Shown here: piece by piece, positions 42,626-52,165 of the stretch | How the letters are laid out: every line of letters begins with the position of its first letter | Numbering within the stretch: position 1 is the stretch's first letter | DNA from: Mycobacterium attenuatum | GTDB lineage: Bacteria; Actinomycetota; Actinomycetes; Mycobacteriales; Mycobacteriaceae | Direction: 5' to 3' | DNA: 64,000 nt | Assembly: GCF_900566085.1 (NCBI RefSeq) | Contig: NZ_UPHT01000131.1 | Coordinates: forward strand, 32,499 to 96,498 | The notes under the pieces: model-generated | Database searches by the model: none | Told to the model about the DNA's origin: nothing | Seen by the model: only the letters and a program-made list of their open reading frames with translations | Made by a program: the position numbers and the translations under genes

Positions 42626-43813
42626 GTGATACTCATACTCGACTACGGGGTCCTTCCGCCTGAGATCAACTCCGCCCGAATGTATTCCGGCCCGGGCTCG
42701 GCGTCAATGCTCACGGCCGCCGCGTCCTGGGAGGCCTTGGCGGCCGGCCTGGAGTCCGCATCGCGGGCCTACGGCGTGGTGATCTCGCGGCTGCAGGGCG
42801 AGAGTTGGGCCGGCGGCGCGTCGGCGGCCATGGGCGGTGCGATTGAACCGTATCTGGCCTGGACGACGGCGGCGGGAACACAGGCCGAACAGGCTGCCGG
42901 CCAGGCTCGTGCGGCCGCAGCCGCCTACGAGGTTGCGCTGGCGGCGACCGTGCCGCCGACACTGGTCACAGCCAACCGCTCCCAGCTGACCATGCTCGTC
43001 GCGACCAATCTCTTCGGACAGAACACCACGTCGATCGCGGCCACCGAGGCTGACTACGAGGAGATGTGGGCGCAGGATGTCGCTGCGATGTACGGCTATG
43101 CCGCCGCCTCGTCGGCAGCGACCAGCCTCACGCCGTTCAGCGAACCGCCCCAGACTACCAACGCCGCCGGCCTAGCGGCCCAATCCACCGCGGTCGCCCA
43201 GGCCGCAGCCACCTCAGCCGCCGCGAAGGCGCACACGAGCCTGACGGAATTGATGTCGACGGTGTCACTACAGCTGCAAACCCTTGCAGCGGGCGGGCAT
43301 TCGGGCACTGCCTCGTGGTTGGGACCCTCGACGATCCTGGCGGCCTTCGGCGCCTTCAACACTCTCGCCGGCCCGGTCAGTCTGGCCTCCAACTTCAGCC
43401 GTACCACCACATCGGCCGGCAGCTTCCTGACCGGAGCCTACCGATCCGGGCTCCAGGCCGGCGGCAGCGCCGCCAAGGCGATTACCAAGGCCGCGGAGTC
43501 GGCGGCTGCACCGGCCCTTCACGGCCAGGTGGTGGTGAGTGTGGGTAACGCGGCACCGGTTGGGAGGCTGTCCGTTCCCCAGAGCTGGGCAGCGGCGAAT
43601 CCGCCGGCGGTGTCTGCCGAGGAACCGATGTGGTTCTCGGACAGCGAACTCGACGGCGGACCGTCCTGGTCGGAGACACCAGAGATGCTGACCGGGCCGC
43701 CTACCGCGGGCATGGGGCCGATAGCAGGTTTCTCGACGCGGCCCACTGTCGGCAGCGTGTTACGGGTGGAGCCGCGCCGCTTCAAGATGCCGCGCCCTTC
43801 GCTCGGCGGCTAG
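42626..43813 (+). CDS. PPE family protein, SVP subfamily, with a doubtful start codon
   Basis: A 395-residue PPE protein. LPPEINSARMYSGPGSASML is followed by the NLFGQNTTSIAATEADYEEM and WAQDVAAMYGYAAASS segments and by GRLSVPQSWAAAN near residue 315 (SVP motif). The first in-frame start is GTG 42626, which almost touches the ribosome site. The codon that aligns with the normal PPE start (ATG-CTC-GAC) reads ATA at 42635-42637, 8 nt after GGAAGG, the usual spacing. So either the weakly placed GTG or a rare ATA start is used, or the gene is poorly translated. The next gene is a close relative, a tandem duplication. Confidence 0.88.
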   Translation: MILILDYGVLPPEINSARMYSGPGSASMLTAAASWEALAAGLESASRAYGVVISRLQGESWAGGASAAMGGAIEPYLAWTTAAGTQAEQAAGQARAAAAAYEVALAATVPPTLVTANRSQLTMLVATNLFGQNTTSIAATEADYEEMWAQDVAAMYGYAAASSAATSLTPFSEPPQTTNAAGLAAQSTAVAQAAATSAAAKAHTSLTELMSTVSLQLQTLAAGGHSGTASWLGPSTILAAFGAFNTLAGPVSLASNFSRTTTSAGSFLTGAYRSGLQAGGSAAKAITKAAESAAAPALHGQVVVSVGNAAPVGRLSVPQSWAAANPPAVSAEEPMWFSDSELDGGPSWSETPEMLTGPPTAGMGPIAGFSTRPTVGSVLRVEPRRFKMPRPSLGG

Positions 43814-43862
43814 CCGTTACCGCACGCGACCGGTCCGCACGACCGCACGGAAAAGGATGCCG

Positions 43863-45029
43863 ATGCTTGATTTCGGGGCACTCCCTCCCGAGATCAACTC
43901 GGCCCGAATGTATTCCGGGCCAGGCTCGGCGCCCCTGCTGGCGGCCGCGGCGGCCTGGGCGGCGTTGGCCACACAACTGGAGCTGTTCGCGGCCGGTTAC
44001 TCCACAGTGGTGTCGGAGTTGCTGAACAACAGCTGGTCTGGTGCGGCGGCGACCGCTATGGCAAGCGCCATCGCGCCGCACGTGGCGTGGGCGCTGACGA
44101 CGGCGGCGCAGGCCGAAGACACCGCCAGTCAGGCGCGAGCGGCGGCGGCTGCGTACGAGGCCGCGCACGCCGCAACGGTGCCGCCGGAAGTGGTTGCCGC
44201 CAACCGCGTCTTGCTGGCGGCGCTGGTGGCGACCAACTTCTTCGGCCAGAACACCATGATGATCGCCGCCACCGAGGCCGCCTACCTGGAGATGTGGGCT
44301 CAGGACGCGGCAGCGATGTACGACTACGCGGCTTCCTCGGCCGTCGCGATGCAGTCGGTGCAGTTCAGTGCTCCGCCGCAGAGCACAACCGCCGGCGGAC
44401 CCGCCGACAGTATTGCCGCCGCAGCACATCTCGTTGCCACAACGGCCGCCGACCATGCCGAACTCTGCCAAGTCGTCCCGCAACTACTGCAAATGCTGGC
44501 AACAAGCGGACATTCGGGCGGGTCGTCATGGTTCTGGCCGGCCTTGCTACTCACTGCTGTCAGCGACTTCAATGCCCTCACCGGGCCGGCGAACCTTGCC
44601 GCCGCCCTGAGCCGTACCGTCACCTCGGCGGGGCGCTTCGGCACCGCGCTCTACCGATCAGACGTCCAGGCCGACACCAAAGGCTTGCCGATCACCCGCG
44701 CGAGCACCGTGGGGGCCAGGCAAGCGGGAAGAGTTGACACTCCGGTGCTGGCCCGTGCTGGATGCGCAGCGACGGTGGGAAAGTTGTCCGTTCCACAAAG
44801 CTGGACTGCCGCGGCCCCGCAGGCCGGCGTCGCCGACGGGCTGCCGCGGCCCTCGGACGGCGGTATGCGCGCCGCTCCCGCGGACGAAACCGACTTACCG
44901 CACGGCATGTCGAACCGGCCGCCCGGGATGGGGCCCATGAGCGGCAAGGTGGCGCGACGCACGGGTACCCCGGTGCTGCGCACGGGGCGGCGCCGTTTCA
45001 CGATGCCCCGTCCGGTTTGGGGCGGATAG
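43863..45029 (+). CDS. PPE family protein, SVP subfamily (tandem copy)
   Basis: A 388-residue PPE protein: MLDFGALPPEINSARMYSGP, then ATNFFGQNTMMIAATEAAYL, WAQDAAAMYDYAASS and GKLSVPQSWTAAA near 300. AAAAGG lies 6 nt before ATG 43863; an ATG two codons upstream is less well placed. It follows the preceding PPE gene by 49 nt in the same direction and has the same layout and C-terminal MPRP-type end, so the two arose by duplication. No PE partner precedes this pair. Confidence 0.92.
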   Translation: MLDFGALPPEINSARMYSGPGSAPLLAAAAAWAALATQLELFAAGYSTVVSELLNNSWSGAAATAMASAIAPHVAWALTTAAQAEDTASQARAAAAAYEAAHAATVPPEVVAANRVLLAALVATNFFGQNTMMIAATEAAYLEMWAQDAAAMYDYAASSAVAMQSVQFSAPPQSTTAGGPADSIAAAAHLVATTAADHAELCQVVPQLLQMLATSGHSGGSSWFWPALLLTAVSDFNALTGPANLAAALSRTVTSAGRFGTALYRSDVQADTKGLPITRASTVGARQAGRVDTPVLARAGCAATVGKLSVPQSWTAAAPQAGVADGLPRPSDGGMRAAPADETDLPHGMSNRPPGMGPMSGKVARRTGTPVLRTGRRRFTMPRPVWGG

Positions 45030-45101
45030 CCCGCACCGGCCCGGGCCACAGACGCCCCAGTCGCCGCAGACACGGGCGGGTTTGCGAACTTGGATCCGGC
45101 T

Positions 45102-47480
45102 TCAACGGACCTCTTGAGCTATTGCGGTGTCTCCCGGATTGGGAGCCGTCGGCGGTTCCTCCAGCACGTGGTATACGGGGTCCACCATCCACATGGGCCG
45201 ATTTCCGCTCTGGCGTGCCTTACCGGTGATCCGCAACAGCTGGCCCGGCTGGATGTCGGCACCACCACGCCCCTGGCGAAACGCGACACAGATGTCCCCA
45301 CTCTCGTCGCCCACCAGGATCCATCGCTGTGTACGCGTACGCCGACTGATGTCTTCGACCTGACTGACCCGCCCTTCGACGGTCGCGCGCTGCCCGGGAA
45401 TCAGCCCGGCCACGGTGATCACCGTGGCCGGCCGCTCGGGATGCTCGTAGGCGTAGACAGCCGACCCTGCGTCGCGGGAAACCCACGCTTCCATCCTGTC
45501 CAGCACCCGCGCCACCCGTTGCTCGAAGCCGTCGGGGTAGGCCTCTTTGATGCGGGATTGGACGTCGTAGGGCACGATGGTCGCCGCAGCGTCCGGGATC
45601 AGGCTGACGGCCCGGCCGATCTTGTCCGCGGTGCGGTCATGCAACAGGCGCCCCAACACCGGCGCGAACGTTCGACGCGGCAACAACACCGTCACGTTGG
45701 TGTTCGGATGCTCATCACGCGCTTGGGCAACCAGCAGCTGCGCCGCGCGGTTGATGCGCCGATCCGGACAATCCACCACCCGCAACGGGGTGTCGAGATC
45801 GAAGTGGTCCCAGCGTTTGCGCAACTGCGCGGCCTGGGCCGCATCGACCATGAAATGCACCGCGATCAATTCGTCGGCGCGAAGCCCTTTCCCGTACCGC
45901 AACGCCTCGAGCACCGAGAGATCGACTGAGCTCACAAAGACATACACCCGGTGCCGGGCATACCTCACCACCTCGGGACGGTCGGTGCGAAACATCTCGA
46001 GAATGGCTGCCTCGGCCCGATATTCGCGGTTGAGCCGCATCAGGAAGAACACCAGTATCGGAAAGACGACGACCACCAGCCACGCGCCTTCGGTGAACTT
46101 CGCCACCGCGAAGATGCCCACCACGACCGTCGACAGGATTCCCGCGGACAGATTGATCGCCAGCCGGTAGCGCCAGCCGGGCTCGCGTTGGGTGAGATGG
46201 TGTTTGGTCATCCCGTAGCCGGCCATCGAGAACCCGGTGAACACTCCGATCGCATAGAACGGGACCAGCGCGTTGACCGAGCCGCCGGTGATCACCAGCA
46301 GGGCCACCGATAGGGCCGTCAAGGTGATGATGCCGTTGGAAAACACCAGGCGATAACCACGTTTGGTCAGCTGCCGGGGCAGGAACCGGTCCTCGGCGAC
46401 GAAACTGGCCAGGGCCGGAAACCCGTTGAAGCTCGTGTTGGCACCGGTGAAAAGGATTGCCGCGGTTGATGCCTGGACCAACACGAAGAAGACGTGCCCG
46501 ATCGCCCCGGTGCCGAACACCGCTCGGCCGATTTGGGAAAGCACCGACGGGTATTCGGTGCGGTACGGGGTGGCATGGGTGGCGTAGGCAAGGTAGGCGA
46601 CACCAGCCAACAAGAAGCCGAGAATGCAGGCCATCGTGGTGAGAACTCGACGCGCATTGCGGCCCTGCGGTTTCCGGAACACGTCGACCGTATTGGAGAT
46701 CGCCTCCACACCTGTCAGTGACGAACCGCCATTGGCGAATGCGCGCAGCACCACCAGGATGGTCGCGCCCATCACCAGCCCGTTCCCCTGGTGGACGGGC
46801 ACCGTCCCGGGTAGTTGCGCAGGATCGTAGACCGGTAAGTCACCGAAGATTTGACGGACGACCCCGGTGATGATGGTCAAGGCGATCATGATCACGAAGA
46901 AGTAGGTTGCCGCCGCAAACGGTAGCCCTGCTTCACGCATGCCGCGCAGGTTGGCGTAGCAGATCACGATCACCACACCGACCGTGATCTCCAGGCTGTA
47001 GGGACCCAACATGGGGATGGCCGAAACCACCGCGACGGTCCCGGCCGCCGACTGCACCGCGACGGTGACCACGTAATCGATGAGCAGCGCCGCAGCCGCG
47101 ATCTGCGCAACGCGCGGCCCGAAGTTCTCCCGGGCCACGATGTAGGAACCGCCGGCCCTGGTGTAGGCGATCACGACCTGCCGATACGAAGCGGTGACCA
47201 GCACCAGGATCAGCAGGATGACGCCTGTGAGGGGCAGCAGCAACGCGAAGGCCGCCAGTCCGGCGCTCGGCAGCAGCTCGATCAGGATCTGCTCCGGACC
47301 ATAGGCCGTCGACGAGATGGCGTCCGGCGAAAGTGCGCCCAGCGCAACGGGATTCGACAGTTTCTCGGATGTCAGGTTTTCGGTGACGAGCGGTTTGCCC
47401 AGAAACACCCGCTTGACGATGTCGCCGAGCGACAACGGGATGGGCGGCTTGACAGCCGGATTACCAGCCGAAGCGGTCAC
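45102..47480 (-). CDS. KimA-like APC-superfamily permease with C-terminal OB-fold domain
   Basis: A 792-residue protein with three parts. Residues about 45-480 are an APC-type transporter core of some 12 membrane helices: AISSTAYGPEQILIELLPSA, YTRAGGSYIVARENFGP, FANGGSSLTGVEAISNTVDV. Residues about 490-660 are a soluble domain with YVFVSSVDLSVLEALRYGKG and NTNVTVLLPRRTF, as in KimA/YdaO potassium importers and the M. tuberculosis permease Rv2690c (about 657 residues). Residues about 690-775 look like an OB-fold: GQRATVEGRVSQVEDIS and LLRITGKARQSGNRPMWMVD. That last domain resembles Rv2694c-type proteins; its fusion to a permease is unusual. GTG start at 47480. Substrate (K+ or amino acid) is inferred only from family. 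Confidence 0.85.
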   Translation of the reverse strand: MTASAGNPAVKPPIPLSLGDIVKRVFLGKPLVTENLTSEKLSNPVALGALSPDAISSTAYGPEQILIELLPSAGLAAFALLLPLTGVILLILVLVTASYRQVVIAYTRAGGSYIVARENFGPRVAQIAAAALLIDYVVTVAVQSAAGTVAVVSAIPMLGPYSLEITVGVVIVICYANLRGMREAGLPFAAATYFFVIMIALTIITGVVRQIFGDLPVYDPAQLPGTVPVHQGNGLVMGATILVVLRAFANGGSSLTGVEAISNTVDVFRKPQGRNARRVLTTMACILGFLLAGVAYLAYATHATPYRTEYPSVLSQIGRAVFGTGAIGHVFFVLVQASTAAILFTGANTSFNGFPALASFVAEDRFLPRQLTKRGYRLVFSNGIITLTALSVALLVITGGSVNALVPFYAIGVFTGFSMAGYGMTKHHLTQREPGWRYRLAINLSAGILSTVVVGIFAVAKFTEGAWLVVVVFPILVFFLMRLNREYRAEAAILEMFRTDRPEVVRYARHRVYVFVSSVDLSVLEALRYGKGLRADELIAVHFMVDAAQAAQLRKRWDHFDLDTPLRVVDCPDRRINRAAQLLVAQARDEHPNTNVTVLLPRRTFAPVLGRLLHDRTADKIGRAVSLIPDAAATIVPYDVQSRIKEAYPDGFEQRVARVLDRMEAWVSRDAGSAVYAYEHPERPATVITVAGLIPGQRATVEGRVSQVEDISRRTRTQRWILVGDESGDICVAFRQGRGGADIQPGQLLRITGKARQSGNRPMWMVDPVYHVLEEPPTAPNPGDTAIAQEVR

Positions 47481-47584
47481 GACGACTCCTTACCCGATCC
47501 TTACCCGAGGTGCAGCGTTGAGCAAGCATTCCCAGCATTCTGCCAAGACGATGTTTGTTTGCGTGTTGATTAGGGTGAGCACTC

Positions 47585-50401
47585 GTGGAGGCTTGCCGTG
47601 ACTTGCACTCCCGGGGCTTCGCCGGCGAATGGCGACGGTATCAGCAGCAGGCACTGGACGCGTTCGACGCCGATGTCGCCGCGGGCGACAACCGCTCGTA
47701 TCTGGTGCTGCCGCCGGGCGCCGGAAAGACGATGATCGGGCTGGAAGCCGCACGCCGGGTGGGCCGGCGCACCTTGGTGCTGGTTCCCAACACGGCAGTG
47801 CAGGCGCAGTGGGCTGCGGCGTGGGACACCAGGTTTCCGTCGTCGGACCCGTCGGCGCCGGCATGCGGCACCGACCGCGCCCTGACGTCGGCGATGAACG
47901 TGCTGACCTATCAGTCCCTGGCGGTCATCGACGTCGAAACAGATGCCACGGCGCGGCGGGCGGTCCTGCGCACCCGCGACCGGGACGCATTGTTGGGCCT
48001 GCTGCACCCCAACGGCACGGCGCTGATCGAGCGGGCGGCATCGCTGGGACCGTGGACGCTGGTCCTCGACGAGTGTCATCACCTGCTGGCGACGTGGGGT
48101 GCGCTGGTCGGGGCGCTGGTGTCGGTGCTGGGCCCGCAGACCGCGCTGATCGGCCTGACAGCGACCCCGGCAACAGCGCTCACCGAGTGGCAGCGCGCCC
48201 TGCATGACGAGCTGTTCGGCACGGCCGACTTCGTGGTGCCGGCACCTGCCCTGGTCAAAGAGGGCGACCTCGCGCCCTACCAGGAGTTGGTGTATCTGAC
48301 CGAACCTACTCCCGAGGAGCAGGCCTGGATGGCGACCGAGCGGGCTCGCTTCGCCGACCTGATGCTGGCGCTGGTCGACCAGCAAGTGGACAGCATGTCG
48401 CTGGCCGCCTGGCTACGAGCCCGGGTCGTGGATCGGTCGACCAATGAAGGCAACCAGATCGCGTGGTCGACATTCGAGCGCGCCGAGCCCGCCCTTGCCG
48501 CAAGTGGCCTGCGCTTCGCCTACGACGGCCTCATCCCGCTGCCCGACGGCGCCCGCCTGCGCGAGCAGCATCGGGTGGCACCCGACGCCCACGATTGGGT
48601 CACCGTATTGACCGACTTCGCCGCCGGCCACCTGCAAGACAGCGACGATCCACGTGACGCGCAGGCGCTGACCGCAATCAAACGGGTACTGCCGGGCCTC
48701 GGTTACCGGCTCACCAGTCGCGGGGTGCGCGTCGCCACCTCACCGGTGGACCGGGTGTGCGCGCTGTCGGAATCCAAGGTCGCAGCGACGACACACATCC
48801 TCGATGCCGAGGACACCGTGCTGGGAGCCCGGTTGCGAGCCCTGGTGCTGTGCGACTTCGAGTCCATGACCGGCACGCTTCCCACCTCGCTGAGGGGAGC
48901 GCCCGTCAACGACCTGTCGGGGTCGGCCCAGCTGGTCACCGCCATGCTCGCCGCCTCCGACCAGCGGCGCGCCAGCCCATTGCACCCTCTGCTCGTGACG
49001 GGTCAAACCTTCGCCTGTCCGGCCGCGATCGAAGACGACCTGACGGCCTTCTGCGCAAGCCGGGGCGCGGTGGTCAGCACCGAGCTGTTGCGAACCCACC
49101 CCGGTTTGCGGCTCGTCCGCGGCAACGGCAACTTCGGGCCGCGCACCTGGGTAATGCTGGCCACGGAATACTTCGTGGCCGGGCGGGCCCGCGTGCTCGT
49201 CGGCACCCGCGCCCTGCTGGGCGAGGGATGGGACTGCGCTTCGGTCAACGTCACCGTCGACCTGACCAGCGCGACAACCCCGGGAGCGATCACCCAGATG
49301 CGCGGCCGCGCCCTGCGCAGAGATCCCACCGACGCCGGCAAGGTGGCCGACAACTGGTCGGTGTGCTGCATCAGTGCCGATCACCCGCGCGGTGACGCCG
49401 ACTACCTGCGGCTGGTGCGCAAACACGACGCCTACTTCGCGGCGAGTCCGCAAGGGATCATCGAGTCGGGGGTGACGCATTGCGATCCCCGCCTGTCGCC
49501 CTATGGCCCGCCCGCGGCCGATGCCGACATTACCGCCCGGGCACTGCAGCGCGTCGACGAGCGCGGCCAAGCCAGGGCGTGGTGGCGGATCGGTGAGCCA
49601 TACCAGGGAACCGATGTCGCCACCATCCGCATCCGATCCCAGCGCTCCCCGGGAATCGCCGCACCCGGGTTGCCGGGGTCGGCTTTGGCACCGGCGGTGC
49701 CGGGGCGGCGCAGTCCGTTCGGCGCGGCACGGGCCGCCGTCACCGGCCTGTCGCTCCTCGGTGCGGCGGGCGGCGTCGCGCTGGCCGGCAACACCGTTGG
49801 TCCGCTGACCGGCGCCGCCGCGGCCGGGGCAGTGGTCGCGACGAGCGCCGGCCTGTTCGTGGGCGCCGCCCGGGCCGAAAACCGCCGTTTGACCGACGCA
49901 CCCAACGCTCTCGAGCAGCTGGCGGCCACCGTTGCGGATGCGCTGCGGGCCGCGGACGGTGCCGACCGCGGATCCGAAGCGCTGCGAATCACCGCTGATC
50001 CCGACGGCTGGATCCGCTGCGAACTGGGCGGCGTGCCCACCGAGCAGTCGCAGCGGTTTACCGCCGCCCTCGACGAGCTACTGGCCCCTCTGGCCGAACC
50101 GCGCTATCTGATCGGGCGCAAGATCCTCGCCCCGCCCCCCGGGGCCGTTGCGCGCGGCCTGTTCGCGGCCCGCGCCGTCGTCGGCCTGCCCCTGCCGGGC
50201 GCCATCGCCTGGCATAGCGTGCCGCAGTGGTTCGCCCGTCGCAAAGACCGGCTGGGTCGCCTGCTGCAGTCCTGGCAACAGCACATTGGGCCGCCGCGGC
50301 ACCTGCGGGCCGGCTCCCCGGAGGGCCAAGCCATTCTCGAGCTGTTCCGCGGCGACAACCCCCTCGCGCTCACCACGCAGCTCCGCACGACCTGGCGCTG
50401 A
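47585..50401 (+). CDS. DEAD/DEAH-type helicase-like protein (Rv1179c-like)
   Basis: A 938-residue superfamily 2 ATPase. Walker A is PPGAGKT at 43-49, Walker B DECH at 162-165, motif III SAT-like GLTATPATAL near 195, and the C-terminal helicase motifs GEGWDCASVNVTVDLTSATT and QMRGRALRRDP near 545-580. A later stretch around 720-760 (LSLLGAAGGVALAGNTVGPL) is hydrophobic enough for one or two membrane helices, followed by another ~170 residues. The size equals Rv1179c as recalled. GTG start at 47585. Cellular role unknown; nucleic-acid remodelling is likely. Confidence 0.9.
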   Translation: MEACRDLHSRGFAGEWRRYQQQALDAFDADVAAGDNRSYLVLPPGAGKTMIGLEAARRVGRRTLVLVPNTAVQAQWAAAWDTRFPSSDPSAPACGTDRALTSAMNVLTYQSLAVIDVETDATARRAVLRTRDRDALLGLLHPNGTALIERAASLGPWTLVLDECHHLLATWGALVGALVSVLGPQTALIGLTATPATALTEWQRALHDELFGTADFVVPAPALVKEGDLAPYQELVYLTEPTPEEQAWMATERARFADLMLALVDQQVDSMSLAAWLRARVVDRSTNEGNQIAWSTFERAEPALAASGLRFAYDGLIPLPDGARLREQHRVAPDAHDWVTVLTDFAAGHLQDSDDPRDAQALTAIKRVLPGLGYRLTSRGVRVATSPVDRVCALSESKVAATTHILDAEDTVLGARLRALVLCDFESMTGTLPTSLRGAPVNDLSGSAQLVTAMLAASDQRRASPLHPLLVTGQTFACPAAIEDDLTAFCASRGAVVSTELLRTHPGLRLVRGNGNFGPRTWVMLATEYFVAGRARVLVGTRALLGEGWDCASVNVTVDLTSATTPGAITQMRGRALRRDPTDAGKVADNWSVCCISADHPRGDADYLRLVRKHDAYFAASPQGIIESGVTHCDPRLSPYGPPAADADITARALQRVDERGQARAWWRIGEPYQGTDVATIRIRSQRSPGIAAPGLPGSALAPAVPGRRSPFGAARAAVTGLSLLGAAGGVALAGNTVGPLTGAAAAGAVVATSAGLFVGAARAENRRLTDAPNALEQLAATVADALRAADGADRGSEALRITADPDGWIRCELGGVPTEQSQRFTAALDELLAPLAEPRYLIGRKILAPPPGAVARGLFAARAVVGLPLPGAIAWHSVPQWFARRKDRLGRLLQSWQQHIGPPRHLRAGSPEGQAILELFRGDNPLALTTQLRTTWR

Positions 50402-50406
50402 CCCGC

Positions 50407-51501
50407 TCAGCTGAGCCGCGTAACTGCCGCGGCGATCCGCTCGTCGGCGGCGGTCAGCGCGATCCGCACATGCTGCGCGCCGCGGGGACCGTAGAAATCA
50501 CCGGGCGCCACCAGGATGCCGCGCTCGGCTAGCCAGGCAACCGTGTCGTGGCAACTCTCGCCGCGCGTGGCCCACAGGTACAGGCCGGCCTCGGAGTGGT
50601 CCACGGCAAAACCCGCCGATTGCAGGGCCGGCAACAGCGCGGCCCGGCGTAGTGCGTACCGCTGCCGCTGCTGTTTTTCGTGATCGTCGTCGTCCAGGGC
50701 GGCCACCATGGCGGCCTGCACGGGCGTGGGCACCATCATCCCGGCGTGTTTGCGCACCGCCAGCAATTCGGCGACCAACGTCGCATCACCGGCGACCAGA
50801 CCGGCCCGGTAGCCGGCCAGCGACGAGGTCTTCGACAGCGAATGCACCGCCAGCAACCCGGTATGGTCGCCGTCGCACACCTCGGGATGCAGCACCGACA
50901 GCGGTCCCGGAGGGTCGACGTCCCAGGCCAAACCGAGGTAGCACTCGTCGGAAGCCACCAGCACGCCGCGGTCGCGGGCCCACCCGACGACTTTGCGCAG
51001 GTGATCGACTCCGAGAACCCGTCCGGTGGGGTTGCTCGGCGAGTTCAGATACAGCAGCGCCGGGGTTTGCGGGCCCAGCTGAGTCAGCGAGTCCGCCCGC
51101 ACCACCTGCGTGCGGGCCAGCCGGGCACCGACGTCGTAGGTGGGGTACGCCAGCTCGGGCACGACGACCACGTCGCCGGGACCCAGGCCCAGCAGCGTCG
51201 GCAACCAGGCGATGAGCTCTTTGCTGCCGATCACCGGCAGGACCGCCGGCTCGGCCAGCCCGGTGATGCCGTAGCGGCGGGCCAGTGCCGAAACCGCGGC
51301 CGCACGCAGCTGTGTGGTGCCGGCAGTGGCGGGGTAACCCGGCGCGGAACTTGCGGCCGCCAGCGCTTCCCGGATCACCGGCGCGACCGGGTCCACCGGG
51401 GTGCCGACGGACAGGTCAACGATCCCGTCACGGTGGGCCGCGGCCCGCGCCTTGGCGTCGAGCAAGGTGTCCCAGGGAAAATCCGGCAGGAACGCCGAAA
51501 C
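50407..51501 (-). CDS. dapC: N-succinyldiaminopimelate aminotransferase-type enzyme (DapC, Rv1178-like)
   Basis: A class I/II PLP aminotransferase of about 364 residues. Family features are NSPSNPTGRVL near 167, SDECYLGLAWD near 195 and the PLP-lysine region VHSLSKTSSLAGYRAG near 225-240. It corresponds to Rv1178, proposed DapC of lysine/diaminopimelate synthesis. The codon matching the known GTG start (VSAFLPDFPWDTL) is GTT at 51501-51499, and no ATG, GTG or TTG lies in frame between it and the end of fdxC. The true start is therefore uncertain: a CTG at the fdxC junction, a TTG about ten codons downstream, or a far upstream GTG inside fdxC. Coordinates begin at the homologous residue. Confidence 0.85.
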   Translation of the reverse strand, partial: VSAFLPDFPWDTLLDAKARAAAHRDGIVDLSVGTPVDPVAPVIREALAAASSAPGYPATAGTTQLRAAAVSALARRYGITGLAEPAVLPVIGSKELIAWLPTLLGLGPGDVVVVPELAYPTYDVGARLARTQVVRADSLTQLGPQTPALLYLNSPSNPTGRVLGVDHLRKVVGWARDRGVLVASDECYLGLAWDVDPPGPLSVLHPEVCDGDHTGLLAVHSLSKTSSLAGYRAGLVAGDATLVAELLAVRKHAGMMVPTPVQAAMVAALDDDDHEKQQRQRYALRRAALLPALQSAGFAVDHSEAGLYLWATRGESCHDTVAWLAERGILVAPGDFYGPRGAQHVRIALTAADERIAAAVTRLS

Positions 51502-51554
51502 CCGCCGGCCGGGCCGGGGAGGCTGGAGCGCTGGCCGGGAAGCCGGAGGCCCGT

Positions 51555-51881
51555 TCAGTCTTCTTCGCCCTGCGGCGGCAGATCCTTGACCACCTGCGGG
51601 TCGTTCTCGGTCATGCCGACCTTGGCCGCGCCGCCCGGAGAACCGAGCTCGTCGAAGAAGTCGGCGTTGATCTGCGTGTACTGGCTCCACTGGTCGGGCA
51701 CATCGTCTTCGTAGTAGATCGCTTCGACCGGGCAGACCGGTTCACAGGCGCCACAGTCGACACATTCGTCGGGGTGGATGTACAGCATCCGGGCACCCTC
51801 GTAGATGCAGTCGACCGGGCACTCCTCGATGCATGCCTTGTCCTTGATGTCGACGCAAGGCTCGGCGATCACGTATGTCAC
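51555..51881 (-). CDS. fdxC: 7Fe ferredoxin FdxC
   Basis: A 108-residue ferredoxin with two cysteine clusters: Cys9, Cys17, Cys21 and Cys25 in CVDIKDKACIEECPVDC, and Cys40, Cys43, Cys46 and Cys50 in CVDCGACEPVC, giving one 3Fe-4S and one 4Fe-4S centre. The sequence matches mycobacterial FdxC (Rv1177) and has its acidic C-terminal extension. It transfers electrons between reductases and oxygenases. GTG start at 51881. Co-directional with the aminotransferase gene. Confidence 0.96.
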   Translation of the reverse strand: MTYVIAEPCVDIKDKACIEECPVDCIYEGARMLYIHPDECVDCGACEPVCPVEAIYYEDDVPDQWSQYTQINADFFDELGSPGGAAKVGMTENDPQVVKDLPPQGEED

Positions 51882-52165
51882 GGACGTCTCCTCAACGTGT
51901 ACTTCAGCTACTGCTAGCTACTGCTCAGTGTGGGGCTGTTGCTTGCCTTTCGCGGATTCCGGGCCGCTGATCGGCGAAGCGTTCGGTTACTGATACTAGA
52001 CGTTGCACATACACGTCAACCAATGGGCACGCCGGTCAGCACACCGGTCGGTATGCCTCACGCTGCACGGCCGACTGCAGACATTTATGCTGCCCCCGCG
52101 GGCTGGCCATGCGATCGTCGCGCCGACGGCCGGCTCGATGTCGCTCGACCACCACAGGAGAACCC

